Shown here one piece after another: positions 49,733 through 59,626 of a stretch of DNA of 64,000 nt. Positions within the stretch are counted from its first letter, which is position 1, and every line of letters starts with the position of its first letter. The stretch spans positions 45,542-109,541 of the forward strand of contig DAOUHB010000155.1 of NCBI GenBank assembly GCA_034428935.1, in the 5' to 3' direction. This DNA comes from JAAYZQ01 sp034428935 (GTDB lineage Bacteria; Chloroflexota; Anaerolineae; JAAYZQ01). Made by a program: the position numbers and the translations under genes. The notes under the pieces are model-generated. The model did no database searches. It was not told where the DNA came from and saw nothing but the letters and a program-made list of their open reading frames with translations.

Positions 49733-50089
49733 ATGATGATCAATACCAGCACCGGCGAGACCCTGGCTTCCAGCGTCGTCCGCTGCGACTCGTTCTGGAA
49801 GAGGTGGCGCGGCTTGATGTTTCGCAGCCGCCGCGCCTTGGCCGGCGAGCAGGTGTACCTGTTCGTCGAGGGGTGTGAGAGCGTCGCCCGGGCGACGATA
49901 CACATGCTCTTTGTCTTTTTTCCCATCGCCGTCCTGTGGCTGGATGGGGAGCGGCGGGTGGTGGACAGGGCGCTGGCGCGCCCCTTTCGCCCCTATTACG
50001 CGCCCCGCAGACCGGCCCAGTACTATGTCGAAGGCCATCCTTCGCTTTTGGAGAGAGTGCGAGTTGGAGATAGGCTCGAATTTGCCTGA
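49733..50089 (+). CDS. DUF192-family protein
   Basis: 118 aa from ATG 49733 (two ATGs in a row, GGAGGCC upstream). WKRWRGLMFR, MLFVFFPIAVLWLDG and VVDRALARPFRPYYAPRR match DUF192, whose usual motif is ...MhFPIDVVFLD.... Function unknown; no signal peptide. Confidence 0.85.
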   Translation: MMINTSTGETLASSVVRCDSFWKRWRGLMFRSRRALAGEQVYLFVEGCESVARATIHMLFVFFPIAVLWLDGERRVVDRALARPFRPYYAPRRPAQYYVEGHPSLLERVRVGDRLEFA

Positions 50090-50090
50090 G

Positions 50091-51401
50091 ATGAAACGAC
50101 GTCGTTTGGCAGGCGCCATCGCCTTTGGGTTGTTGGCCCTGCTCCTTGCCGGCCTTGCCTGGCCGGTGTCGGCCCAGGATGCCGTGCCAGCCGATGCGCC
50201 TCCCAGTCCCGAGGTCGAGGAGGGCGCGGAGGCCGAGGAACTGCCCGAGTACGTCGTGCAGCCCGGCGACACGCTGTTCGCCATCGCCGAACGGTTCGGC
50301 TCGACGGTGGAAGCCATCGTCGCCGCCAACGACATCGCCGACGCCAGCGTCATCCACGTGGGGCAGAGGCTGCGCATTCCCACCGCCGAGCCCGAGCGGG
50401 TGCCGGGGGTCGAGGCCCGGCCCAATCGCCGGCTGCATCCCGTTCGCCCGGGCGAGACCCTGCCCTTCCTCGCCTTTCGCTACGGTACCACGGTCTGGGA
50501 CCTGAAGCAGGCCAATGACCTGCCCCGCCTGGACGTCCTGTGGCCCGAGCTGGTGCTCGAGATCCCACCCGCGGCGGCGCCCCACGACGGCGTGCCGCTC
50601 TTGCCCGAGATCGTGGCCGAGCCCGCGCCTGTGGTCCAGGGCCAGACGATGCTGGTGCAGGTCCAGGGCGAGGGCGCTCTCGATCTGAGTGGCTGGTTCC
50701 TGGGCCACGACCTGCGCTTTGTCGAGGGAGAGGAGGGCTACTGGGCGCTGGTCGGCATCGATCCCTTCACGCCGTCGGGCGCCTATCCGTTGGTGCTGCA
50801 AGCCTCGGAAGGGGAGAGCGGCGACAGGCTTTCCATGCAACAGACCTTTACCGTAACCGAGGGCACCTTTACCACCTACAACATTGTCGTGCCGCCCGGG
50901 CGACAGTCGCTGCTGGACCCCGAGCTGAGCCGGCAGGAGCGCGAGAAGGTGGAGGCTGTGTTTGGCACCTGGAGTGAGCACCGCCTCTGGTCGGGCCCCT
51001 TTGGCCTGCCCCTGTCGGGCGTGGAGCTGCGCATCACGTCACCCTTTGGCCAGCGGCGCTCCTACAGCGGGGGGCCGCCCAGCAGCTACCACGCTGGCGT
51101 GGACTATGGCGCCGACGAAGGAGTGCCGGTGCTGGCGCCTATCACCGCCACGGTCGCCCTGGCCGAGCCCCTCCAGGTGCGAGGCAACGCCGTCATCCTG
51201 GACCACGGCCTCGGCGTCCTGACCGGCTTCTGGCACCTGTCGCGCATCGACGTCGTGCCCGGCCAGGTGGTGGGCAGGGGCGAGGTCGTCGGCCTGGTGG
51301 GCGACACGGGCCTGTCCACCGGCCCTCACCTCCATTGGGAAATGCGGGTCCTCAACGTTCCCGTCGACCCGCTCCAGTGGACGGAGCGCGCGTTTCCGTA
51401 G
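50091..51401 (+). CDS. LysM-containing M23 peptidase
   Basis: 436 aa. Signal peptide (about 8-26), two LysM domains (about 52-97: YVVQPGDTLFAIAERF; about 112-155: HPVRPGETLPFLAFRY), a beta domain, then an M23 peptidase (about 315-425) with zinc ligands His and Asp in YHAGVDYG and HLHW, and FWHLS. Endopeptidase acting on peptidoglycan crosslinks; the motif set is complete. Weak ribosome site. Confidence 0.93.
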   Translation: MKRRRLAGAIAFGLLALLLAGLAWPVSAQDAVPADAPPSPEVEEGAEAEELPEYVVQPGDTLFAIAERFGSTVEAIVAANDIADASVIHVGQRLRIPTAEPERVPGVEARPNRRLHPVRPGETLPFLAFRYGTTVWDLKQANDLPRLDVLWPELVLEIPPAAAPHDGVPLLPEIVAEPAPVVQGQTMLVQVQGEGALDLSGWFLGHDLRFVEGEEGYWALVGIDPFTPSGAYPLVLQASEGESGDRLSMQQTFTVTEGTFTTYNIVVPPGRQSLLDPELSRQEREKVEAVFGTWSEHRLWSGPFGLPLSGVELRITSPFGQRRSYSGGPPSSYHAGVDYGADEGVPVLAPITATVALAEPLQVRGNAVILDHGLGVLTGFWHLSRIDVVPGQVVGRGEVVGLVGDTGLSTGPHLHWEMRVLNVPVDPLQWTERAFP

Positions 51402-51417
51402 GCCATGCCGGTGCTCA

Positions 51418-53934
51418 ATGGTCGAGACACAGCCCGCCAGCCGCTATAGCCCATCTCCAGGAGGCGAAAGCCGCCGCCCGCACCTCCGTGTCGAGGGGCT
51501 GGCTCTCGTCGCCATCCTTCTCATGGGCTTTGGGATGCGGATCGTGGGCCTGGGCGCCGGGAGCCTGTGGTACGACGAAACGGTCAGCGTGCACCTGGCG
51601 GGCAAGGCGCTGCCGGCACTGGTGGCCCATACCGCCCGCGACATCCATCCCCCGGGCTATTACCTGCTGCTTCACCCCTGGCTGCGTGCGGCCGGCGACA
51701 GCGAATTCGCGGCGGCCTACTTCTCGCTGTTTTTCGGCCTGTTGCTCGTGGCCCTGGCCCATCGCCTCGGGCGTCGCGTCTACGGGCCGGGAGCCGGCCT
51801 GTGGGCCGCGCTGCTGGTGGCCCTCTCGCCCTACCACCTGTGGTATTCTCAGGAGGTGCGGATGTACACCCTGGGCGCCGCCCTGGTCGTCGGCCTGATC
51901 CTGGCGACCCTCGCCCTGCTCCGATGGGAGCGAGGGCCGGTTCCCTGGCGGCGGCTGGCGGTATATGCGCTTCTCGGGTCGGCGGCCCTGTGGACGCTCT
52001 ACTACTCGGCCTTTTTCCTCGTGGCGCTGAACCTGATGGTGGCGGGCTGGTGGCTGGCCCGCGGGCGCCGGCGGCCCGCCGGCCGTCGCTGGGCCGTCGC
52101 CTGGCTCCTGGCCCAGGCGGGAGCCCTGCTGCTGTACGCGCCCTGGCTGCCCGTGGCCTGGCGCCAAGCCACCCAGCCTCCTGTCCCTCCCTGGCGCGGC
52201 TTCACGCCCCTGGGGCAGGTCCTGTCCGAGACCTGGACGGCCCTCAGCCTGGGCCAGTCGGCGGATCCGGCCTTGGCCTGGCCGGCGGCGCTCCTGTTCG
52301 CGTTGCTCGTCGCCCTGGGACTGGTCCGCCGCGGGGCGCGCCTGCGAGCCTGCCTCCTGGCCGGCTCGGCGCTGCTACCCGTGCTGCTCATCTACCTGGT
52401 ATCCCTTGCCACGCCGCTCTACCACGTGCGCTACGCCTTCACCTACTCGACGGCCTTTTACGTCGTGGCCGGCGGCGGGCTTGCCCTCCTCTGGCGACGG
52501 GGGCGGCCCGTGGCCTGGCTGAGCCTGGCCCTGGTGGCTGTCCTGTCCCTGGCTTCGATCTATGCCTACCACACCGATCCCCGCTACGCACCCGACGACC
52601 ATCGTGCGGCCGTGCGCTTTCTTTCCGAGGCGTGGCGGCCGGGTGACGTCGTCCTGGTCGATGCCGGCTATGCCTACACCGCGCTGCTGACCTATTGGCC
52701 GAACGACCCCGCGCCCCGCGTCGCGCGCCTGGTGGACGGCGACGCGGCCGCGAGCGGGGGCGATGCCGGCGGCCCCGCGGTCCTCCTGGCGGGCAGCGTT
52801 GGCGGCAGCCCTTCCCTGGGCTGGGGCGATCCCCGCTCGGATTTCTATGCCATGGGGAAGGACGAGACAGCCGCTGCCCTGGATGAGCTTTTAGCCGGGC
52901 ACCATCGCCTGTGGCTCTACCGCGTCTATGACACCGTGACCGACCCTGACGGCTTTATCCGTTCCTGGCTCAGGGCCCATGGCCGGCCCTTCGAGGATCT
53001 TGTCTTTGCCGGGGAGGCGAACCTGCGGGTACAGGGTTATCTCACGAGCCGCGATCCCCTGGCCGGCGCCGAGGAGCGAGACGCCGCCCTGGCCGATGGC
53101 TCGCTGGCGCTGGCGGGCAGCACGCCCCTGCCCGCCGCGGTAGAGGTGGGGGGCGCGCTGGACCTGGCCCTCACCTGGCGGGTAGGCGAGGCGCTGCCCG
53201 CCGATGCCTTGCTCTTTGCCGGCCTGTTCGACGCGGACGGCGGCCGCTGGGCCCAGGTGGACGAGCGCCCGGCGGGCACGCTCTATCCTGCCGGCGAGTG
53301 GCATCCCGGGAGCCTGGTGCGCACGCCCCTTCGCATCCTCATCCCGGCGGGCACGCCCCCCGGCGACTATGCCGTGGTGGTGGGCTGGTATCGCTTCCAG
53401 GACGGGCAGCCTGTCTGGCTGCCCTGGGACCAGGGCCATACGCTGACCCTGGGAGAGGTCGAGATCGTGGCGCCTGCCACGGGCTGGGCGTCGCTGCCGC
53501 TGCCCGCCGCGGCGCAGCGGGCAGGCGTGGACGTGGGCGACGGCGTGCGGCTCCTGGGGTTCGACGCTCCCCGGCTGGAGGGCCGGCCGGGGGATGAGCT
53601 GCCCTTTGTCCTCTACTGGCAGGCCAGGAAGGATGGGCCCCAGGCCGGCCCCCTGGTCCTGCAACTGGCCCGGGACGATGGCCGGGTGGTCGCCGAGCAG
53701 GTGGCCGTCCCGGCGGGCGGGCGCGCGCCCTTTGTCGGGCTGCAAGGGGGGCAGGTCGTCCGCGACCCGCAGACACTGACCCTGCCCGCCGGCGCTCAAT
53801 CCGGCGTCTACAACGTGCTTCTCGGCCGGCGCGGGCCCGACGGGTCCCTGCTTCCGGTGCGCCGGGGCCTGTTCCCCCTGGGCCGGATCTATTCCCTGGC
53901 AACCGTCCACGTCCAGGGCCGCCCGGGGGAGTGA
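51418..53934 (+). CDS. GT39-like membrane glycosyltransferase with C-terminal beta domain
   Basis: 838 aa. About eleven membrane helices (about 28-400) with the ArnT/PMT signature LWYDETVSVHLAGK (Asp in the first loop) and DIHPPGYYLLLHPWL. The C-terminal half (about 420-838) is soluble, with repeated beta-sandwich segments. Expected to transfer sugars from polyprenyl-phosphate donors to external proteins or glycans. The ATG lies 16 bp after the peptidase stop. Confidence 0.88.
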   Translation: MVETQPASRYSPSPGGESRRPHLRVEGLALVAILLMGFGMRIVGLGAGSLWYDETVSVHLAGKALPALVAHTARDIHPPGYYLLLHPWLRAAGDSEFAAAYFSLFFGLLLVALAHRLGRRVYGPGAGLWAALLVALSPYHLWYSQEVRMYTLGAALVVGLILATLALLRWERGPVPWRRLAVYALLGSAALWTLYYSAFFLVALNLMVAGWWLARGRRRPAGRRWAVAWLLAQAGALLLYAPWLPVAWRQATQPPVPPWRGFTPLGQVLSETWTALSLGQSADPALAWPAALLFALLVALGLVRRGARLRACLLAGSALLPVLLIYLVSLATPLYHVRYAFTYSTAFYVVAGGGLALLWRRGRPVAWLSLALVAVLSLASIYAYHTDPRYAPDDHRAAVRFLSEAWRPGDVVLVDAGYAYTALLTYWPNDPAPRVARLVDGDAAASGGDAGGPAVLLAGSVGGSPSLGWGDPRSDFYAMGKDETAAALDELLAGHHRLWLYRVYDTVTDPDGFIRSWLRAHGRPFEDLVFAGEANLRVQGYLTSRDPLAGAEERDAALADGSLALAGSTPLPAAVEVGGALDLALTWRVGEALPADALLFAGLFDADGGRWAQVDERPAGTLYPAGEWHPGSLVRTPLRILIPAGTPPGDYAVVVGWYRFQDGQPVWLPWDQGHTLTLGEVEIVAPATGWASLPLPAAAQRAGVDVGDGVRLLGFDAPRLEGRPGDELPFVLYWQARKDGPQAGPLVLQLARDDGRVVAEQVAVPAGGRAPFVGLQGGQVVRDPQTLTLPAGAQSGVYNVLLGRRGPDGSLLPVRRGLFPLGRIYSLATVHVQGRPGE

Positions 53935-53945
53935 AAGCCCCGGTT

Positions 53946-53974
53946 TTGACCTCCCCCGCCGCCCGGTGTATAAT
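53946..53974 (+). promoter_or_regulatory. Sigma70-type promoter of the small protein/M50 operon
   Basis: TTGACC, 17-nt spacer, TATAAT; start of transcription near 53981. Confidence 0.75.
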
Positions 53975-54067
53975 CAAGGAGCCGGAAGAACGGACTGGCG
54001 ACGGTTCTCGGAGCACGCGGGTCGCTTGCCGGCAGGTTGATCCCTTGTGGACCAGGAGGCGGCTGTC

Positions 54068-54427
54068 TTGTCTCAGCGCACTTTTTTTGGAGGCCGGTCA
54101 TTGGTGGCGGCGTCCGACATCCGGATCGAGGGCGTCGGAGTCAACGCCATCGACGCGCGACGCGTCGACGTGGCGGTGGACCTGACGCCGTTTCGGGAGC
54201 CGGTCAAAGTCGAGATGGTCATCGTCGGGCCCGACGACGAGGAGCTGTGCAGCACGGTGCTCCTCGAGAACCGGGAGTGGCAATTGGACAAGGTCCTGCA
54301 CCTGAGGCGTGACGCCCAGCCCGGGGCGCACATCCTGCACGTTGGAGTGTTCCTGGACGACGATCTCGTCGCCCGGGCGGCCCGGAGCTTTGCCTTTCCA
54401 ACGGCGGAAGGGGAGAGTGGTGCTTAA
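54068..54427 (+). CDS. Small beta-rich protein, unknown
   Basis: 119 aa from TTG 54068, chosen because AGGAGG lies 8 nt upstream (GTG 54047 would place it inside). VDLTPFREPVKVEMVIVGPD and HILHVGVFLDDDLVARAARS suggest an immunoglobulin-like beta sandwich. Overlaps the M50 gene by 8 bp. No family recognised. Confidence 0.65.
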   Translation: MSQRTFFGGRSLVAASDIRIEGVGVNAIDARRVDVAVDLTPFREPVKVEMVIVGPDDEELCSTVLLENREWQLDKVLHLRRDAQPGAHILHVGVFLDDDLVARAARSFAFPTAEGESGA

Positions 54428-55571
54428 CGTGTTTCGCTGGCCACCGGGATGGGCGACGCTCTGGCTGTTGCCTGCCCTCTTTATCGGGTTCACGGTCCAC
54501 GAGTTGGCCCATGCCCTGGTCGCCTTTCTGCTGGGCGACACGACCCAGGTAGAACGCAACCGGTTGAGCTTTAACCCGCTGCGCCACGTTTCGTGGGTGG
54601 GCATGGCGACTTTTTTGCTCATTGGCATTGGCTGGGCCAAACCGGTGTGGATCGATCACAGCCGCTTTCGCATGTCCAACCGGGCCTTTGGCACCTTCCT
54701 GGTGTCCATTGCCGGTGTGTCGGCCAACCTGGCGCTGGCTTTTGTTACGCTGGCGGGCATGGTGCTGACCATGCTCGTCGTTGGCGTGCTGGAGGGGACA
54801 CCGGCCATGAGCCGGGCCTACAGCTTCCTGACCTCCACGAACCCGGGACCCGACCTGCAGGGGGCGGCGGTGGCTCTCTCCTCCTACGTGGTGTTGGTCA
54901 ACCTCCTGCTGGGTATCTTTAATCTGGTCCCGCTGCCCATGTTCGATGGCTTTCAGGCCATCATGAGCCTCATTCTCGCCATCAAGACGGCCCTTCGCCG
55001 CCCGGCGCCTGCCCCTGCCCCAAGGCAGCCGGCCGTTCCCGCCGTGTTGGCGGAGGGCGAGCCGAGCGAGGCGAGCGACACGGGCGACATGGGCGACGCC
55101 AGCCCTGCCCAGATCCACTTCGAGATCGGGCTGGTGTACCACCGCGAGAGCCAGTGGGACGAGGCCATTGCCCGCTATCGCCAGGCGACGGACCACGATC
55201 CTAACTTTGGCCTGGCCTACTACAACCTCGGGCTGGTGTATTGGGCCAAGGGCCGGCTGCCCCTGGCAATAAGCGCTTTTCGGGCTGCCATCGATGCGCC
55301 GGGCGGCGATGGGGTGCCGACGATGGCCAACCTCCAGCTCGAGCACCTGACGCGCGTCGCGCGGGACCCGTCCTGCGAGGCGGGGCCGCCGCCGCCCCCG
55401 GTAGAGTCCGTCGAGGAATCCTGGGACGACCTGAACCAGGACGAGCCGGCCCTGGACCGCGAGACGGTGCGGGGTGTGTGGCGGCGACTGGCCTTCGGCG
55501 GCGCGGCGAGCGTGGTACTGGCCGCCGGCGCGTGGCTGTACGTCACGGCGGTCACGCTCATGGCCACCTAG
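54420..55571 (+). CDS. M50-type site-2 protease with TPR domain
   Basis: 383 aa from GTG 54420 (AAGGGGAG upstream; GTG 54429 also possible). Membrane protease with the zinc motif HELAH at 27-31 in FTVHELAHALVAFLLGD and the second motif NLVPLPMFDG; about five helices. A TPR region follows (about 235-320: AQIHFEIGLVYHRESQWDEA, FGLAYYNLGLVYWAKG), then a C-terminal membrane helix (about 360-380). It may act in regulated intramembrane proteolysis. Confidence 0.9.
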   Translation: MLNVFRWPPGWATLWLLPALFIGFTVHELAHALVAFLLGDTTQVERNRLSFNPLRHVSWVGMATFLLIGIGWAKPVWIDHSRFRMSNRAFGTFLVSIAGVSANLALAFVTLAGMVLTMLVVGVLEGTPAMSRAYSFLTSTNPGPDLQGAAVALSSYVVLVNLLLGIFNLVPLPMFDGFQAIMSLILAIKTALRRPAPAPAPRQPAVPAVLAEGEPSEASDTGDMGDASPAQIHFEIGLVYHRESQWDEAIARYRQATDHDPNFGLAYYNLGLVYWAKGRLPLAISAFRAAIDAPGGDGVPTMANLQLEHLTRVARDPSCEAGPPPPPVESVEESWDDLNQDEPALDRETVRGVWRRLAFGGAASVVLAAGAWLYVTAVTLMAT

Positions 55572-55616
55572 CCTTGGGCATGGCGAGACTCTCGTGCGCC
55601 ATAACCCGTCCAAAAG

Positions 55617-55645
55617 TTGACGTGTTTGGAGCGATCAGGTATAAT
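55617..55645 (+). promoter_or_regulatory. Promoter of the tRNA pair
   Basis: TTGACG, 17-nt spacer, TATAAT; 13 bp before the mature 5' end of the first tRNA. Confidence 0.8.
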
Positions 55646-55657
55646 GTCTCTCGACGA

Positions 55658-55729
55658 TGCGGGGTGGAGCAGAGGCAGCTCGTTGGGCTCATAACCCAAA
55701 GGTCGGAGGTTCGAATCCTCCCCCCGCTA
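55658..55729 (+). tRNA. Initiator tRNA-fMet (CAU)
   Basis: 72-nt cloverleaf. Acceptor stem has six G-C pairs with U1 and U72 unpaired, D-arm GAGC/GCTC with a 7-nt loop, anticodon loop CTCATAA, T-arm GGAGG/CCTCC with TTCGAAT. The unpaired 1-72 position and the three G-C pairs (GGG/CCC) at 29-31/39-41 mark an initiator. CCA is not encoded. Confidence 0.9.
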
Positions 55730-55735
55730 CTCTGA

Positions 55736-55761
55736 AGCAGATGGCGCCTGCCATCTGCTTT
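55736..55761 (+). terminator. Hairpin between the two tRNA genes
   Basis: AGCAGATGGC (55736-55745) pairs fully with 55750-55759 around GCCT, then TTT. Could terminate part of transcription or act as a processing signal. Confidence 0.5.
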
Positions 55762-55768
55762 GGCTATC

Positions 55769-55840
55769 GGCGAGGTAGCTCAATGGCAGAGCAGGGGACT
55801 CATAAGCCCTTGGTTGGGAGTTCAAATCTCCCCCTCGCCA
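55769..55840 (+). tRNA. tRNA with CAU anticodon: tRNA-Ile2 (lysidine-modified) or elongator tRNA-Met
   Basis: 72-nt cloverleaf: acceptor GGCGAGG/CCTCGCC, D-arm GCTC/GAGC, anticodon loop CTCATAA, variable loop TGGTT, T-arm GGGAG/CTCCC with TTCAAAT, A73; CCA not encoded. The anticodon stem has G27-U43 and an A31-G39 mismatch. The anticodon arm resembles bacterial tRNA-Ile2 (whose C34 becomes lysidine) more than elongator tRNA-Met, but the sequence alone does not settle it. Confidence 0.85.
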
Positions 55841-55881
55841 CTGACAGAAAAGCGTAGAATATCATCGGGTGCAGACAAACA

Positions 55882-55910
55882 GCGCGAGCCGAACGACGTT
55901 CGGCTCGCGC
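55882..55910 (+). terminator. Intrinsic terminator of the tRNA operon
   Basis: GCGCGAGCCGAAC (55882-55894) pairs fully with 55898-55910, loop GAC, then TTCTTG. A 13-bp stem. Confidence 0.8.
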
Positions 55911-55930
55911 TTCTTGTGGCCAGGCGGTAT

Positions 55931-55968
55931 CCATTGCACAGCCGGCTATGCAACCGGCTGTGCGATGG
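55931..55968. terminator. Hairpin between the tRNA operon and the cupredoxin gene
   Basis: CCATTGCACAGCCGG (55931-55945) pairs with 55954-55968 (one G-T pair). It lies just past the minus-strand cupredoxin stop and faces the tRNA terminator. No U-run. Confidence 0.5.
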
Positions 55969-55980
55969 ACCTATCGACGC

Positions 55981-56529
55981 TTACTGAGTCGCTTCCTCGA
56001 CGGTGACGCTGGCCGTCATGTCGGGGTGCAGGGTACAGAAGTAATCGAACGTCCCAGCTTGGTCAAAGGTGTAGCTGAACGTATCGCCCGGCTGAAGCTC
56101 GCCGGAGTCGAACTCGCCCGTAGGGCTATCGGGCGTGCCCGCCGTGACGGTGTGGGCCACGTCGTCGTTGTTTGTCCAGGTCACGGTGTCGCCCACCTGA
56201 ACGGTCAGATCTTGCGGGTCATAGTTAAAGTCGGCGATGTTGACCTCTACCTCGCCGGCCATGCCGGTGTCCATATCCTCGGTGCCGGTCATGGGCTCAC
56301 CCACCCCCGGCTCGGCGGGAGGAGGCATGGGCTCTGCGACACCCGGCTCGAGGTCCTCGTTGCCGGTCAGGGGCTCGCCAAGGCCCGGCTCCTCGACCAT
56401 GGGGGTCTCGTCAATTCCCAGGCCCATATCGGGCTGGTTCTGCGCGCCGTTGGTGGCCGTTCCCCCGCAGGCCGCCACGAGCAGAGCCAGTAGTAACAGA
56501 GGTAGGAACAGTCGGAACGTGTTTCTCAT
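55981..56529 (-). CDS. Cupredoxin (plastocyanin-like) lipoprotein
   Basis: 182 aa. Lipoprotein signal with lipobox LVAAC (Cys21), a ~65-residue linker rich in Glu, Pro and Gly, then a type 1 copper domain (about 93-182). Ligands: His126 (DVAHTV), Cys165, His168 and Met171 (YFCTLHPDM). A lipid-anchored electron carrier on the outer face. CAGGAGGACAAGT precedes the ATG. Confidence 0.93.
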   Translation of the reverse strand: MRNTFRLFLPLLLLALLVAACGGTATNGAQNQPDMGLGIDETPMVEEPGLGEPLTGNEDLEPGVAEPMPPPAEPGVGEPMTGTEDMDTGMAGEVEVNIADFNYDPQDLTVQVGDTVTWTNNDDVAHTVTAGTPDSPTGEFDSGELQPGDTFSYTFDQAGTFDYFCTLHPDMTASVTVEEATQ

Positions 56530-56682
56530 ACTTGTCCTCCTGATATTGTCAAAGCGTTGTATACAGATTCATGAGCAGTGGACCCACTCACGCGAGCGGA
56601 TGCTCCACGTACAGCCAGGCGGTCCTCGTCTCCGGCTGCACCAGGGACTCTTTGCAGAGGCCATGTGCCCAGCCACGGCGTA

Positions 56683-56688
56683 ATTATA
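56683..56688 (-). promoter_or_regulatory. -10 box candidate for the cupredoxin gene
   Basis: TATAAT on the minus strand, ~155 bp before the start; no good -35. The 289-bp gap 56530-56818 otherwise shows only the hairpin at 56778-56803. Confidence 0.3.
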
Positions 56689-56777
56689 CGGGATGTAACC
56701 GAGTATAACAGACGCAAGTGGTTTGTTCTACGATTGAAGTTGGTTAGGGAGGGTTAGATTTCTGTTGGAGAAGCGGC

Positions 56778-56803
56778 CGCGGCCTGGCGCTCGCCAGGCC
56801 GCG
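56778..56803 (-). terminator. Perfect hairpin after the aminotransferase gene
   Basis: CGCGGCCTGGCG (56778-56789) pairs fully with 56792-56803. It lies 15 bp past the stop at 56819, the end of the catabolic operon. No U-run on the minus strand. Confidence 0.55.
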
Positions 56804-56818
56804 TTTGAACCGTTCCGT

Positions 56819-58270
<1,452 letters not shown>

Positions 58271-58287
58271 TTTCTGCCCCACGCTCC

Positions 58288-59592
58288 CTACAGCCCCATG
58301 CTCTTGAAGGGATCGACCCACGTTTCCAGCGAGACCTTGAGCTCCGGGTACTCCTGGGCTGCATCCTCCAGCGAGCGGCCCTCCATCGTAGCCTGGATGG
58401 CCTGGCGAAAGGCCCTGGCGCCGGCCACCGGTCCCTGCGGATGGGCGTGAATGCCGCCGCCCGAGCCGATGACGATCTCGGAGCCCAGGTCCTTGACCAC
58501 CTGGGGCACCATCTTTGGGGTGATGCCGCCGCTAGGCATGGGGAACGCGGGCTTTAGATCGTACAGGGGGAAGCTGAGGTTCTGGGCCACCCGCTGGAAC
58601 TTTTCGGGGAGCACGGGGGCCTTGCCGTAGGGCGCCGGAAAGACGACGACGTCGGCGCCGGCCAGGCGCGGCAGCTTGCCCAGGACCAGGTGTGAGCTCA
58701 TGCCGTGCCACTCGGCGGCATAGAGCGCGCCCGCGACGTCCATGTGGGCCAGGATGGGCACATTGACGGCCGGATTCTCGGCCAGTGCCCGCAGCACGGG
58801 AAAACCCGTCGCCAGGTAGTTGACCATGATGGCGTTGCAGCCCAGCTCCACGGCGCGGCAGGCATTGTCGAACACCTGGGGCACCTCGTCGGTGACGTTG
58901 ACGGTGTAGAGCGTGTGCTCGCCGGTCTCTTCGTACACCTGGCGCTCGGCCTCCATGTACAGCTTGACGCGCGCCTGTATGGCATTGAACGAGGCGTTGG
59001 CGATGAGCTCGTCGTCCTTGATAATGTCGCAGCCGCCCATTGCCGCGGCCCGGAACAGCTCGACGCCGACCTCCGGCGTGTAGCCGGTGCAGGGCTTGAT
59101 CATATTGTTCAGCAGCGGGCGGCCCACGACGCCCAGGGCCCGGCGCACGCCGGGGATGCCAAACTTGGGGCCCTGGAAGCCGGCCACGAACTTGCTCGGG
59201 AAGCGGACGTCCAGCACCTTGATCCGCCCGCCCATGCAGATGTTGCCCACGACGGACGTCAGGAGCATCGGGATCTGGCTGCCGATGTTCACCTCGGGGA
59301 AGGCGACCTGGATGATGTAATGGCGCTGCTGCACCTCGGGCGGCACCATCCACTCGTAGTCGGGCGCCTCGTAGACGCCGATGACCTTGGCCACGTGCCG
59401 GCGGCGCACTTCCGGCGTCTCACCGGGGACGGGCACCCACGTGCCCGTGGATTGCTCGATGGCCAGGGCTGGGGCCAACTGCGGCACCGGCACCGACTTC
59501 GGGAACGACACCAGGTAGGTGGCGATCAGGTAGTCCTCGTAGTTGACGCCATCTGGCAGGGCAAGGGGCAGTGATTCGATATCGACCTTCAT
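58288..59592 (-). CDS. RuBisCO-like protein
   Basis: 434 aa from ATG 59592 (AAGGAGAAAACC upstream). Large-subunit fold. Retained positions: Glu46, Thr51-Trp52 (STGTWV), Asn117, Lys166 (MIKPCTG), Lys192-Asp-Asp-Glu (the carbamate/Mg2+ site), His283, Lys306 (LGKL, loop 6), Ser354-Gly-Gly and the SGGGIH phosphate loop. Changed: the usual Lys after KP is Cys168, and the Arg after His283 is Met. So Mg2+ chemistry on an enediol substrate is likely, but probably not CO2 fixation. Operon with an FGGY kinase and an aminotransferase. Family members act in methionine salvage or acid-sugar breakdown. Confidence 0.93.
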   Translation of the reverse strand: MKVDIESLPLALPDGVNYEDYLIATYLVSFPKSVPVPQLAPALAIEQSTGTWVPVPGETPEVRRRHVAKVIGVYEAPDYEWMVPPEVQQRHYIIQVAFPEVNIGSQIPMLLTSVVGNICMGGRIKVLDVRFPSKFVAGFQGPKFGIPGVRRALGVVGRPLLNNMIKPCTGYTPEVGVELFRAAAMGGCDIIKDDELIANASFNAIQARVKLYMEAERQVYEETGEHTLYTVNVTDEVPQVFDNACRAVELGCNAIMVNYLATGFPVLRALAENPAVNVPILAHMDVAGALYAAEWHGMSSHLVLGKLPRLAGADVVVFPAPYGKAPVLPEKFQRVAQNLSFPLYDLKPAFPMPSGGITPKMVPQVVKDLGSEIVIGSGGGIHAHPQGPVAGARAFRQAIQATMEGRSLEDAAQEYPELKVSLETWVDPFKSMGL

Positions 59593-59626
59593 GGTTTTCT
59601 CCTTAATATAACGTTTACGGCCCGGC

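Noticed and set aside
55736..55761. Hairpin between tRNAs as an attachment site
   Set aside because: No repeated tRNA end, integrase gene or mobile genes nearby.
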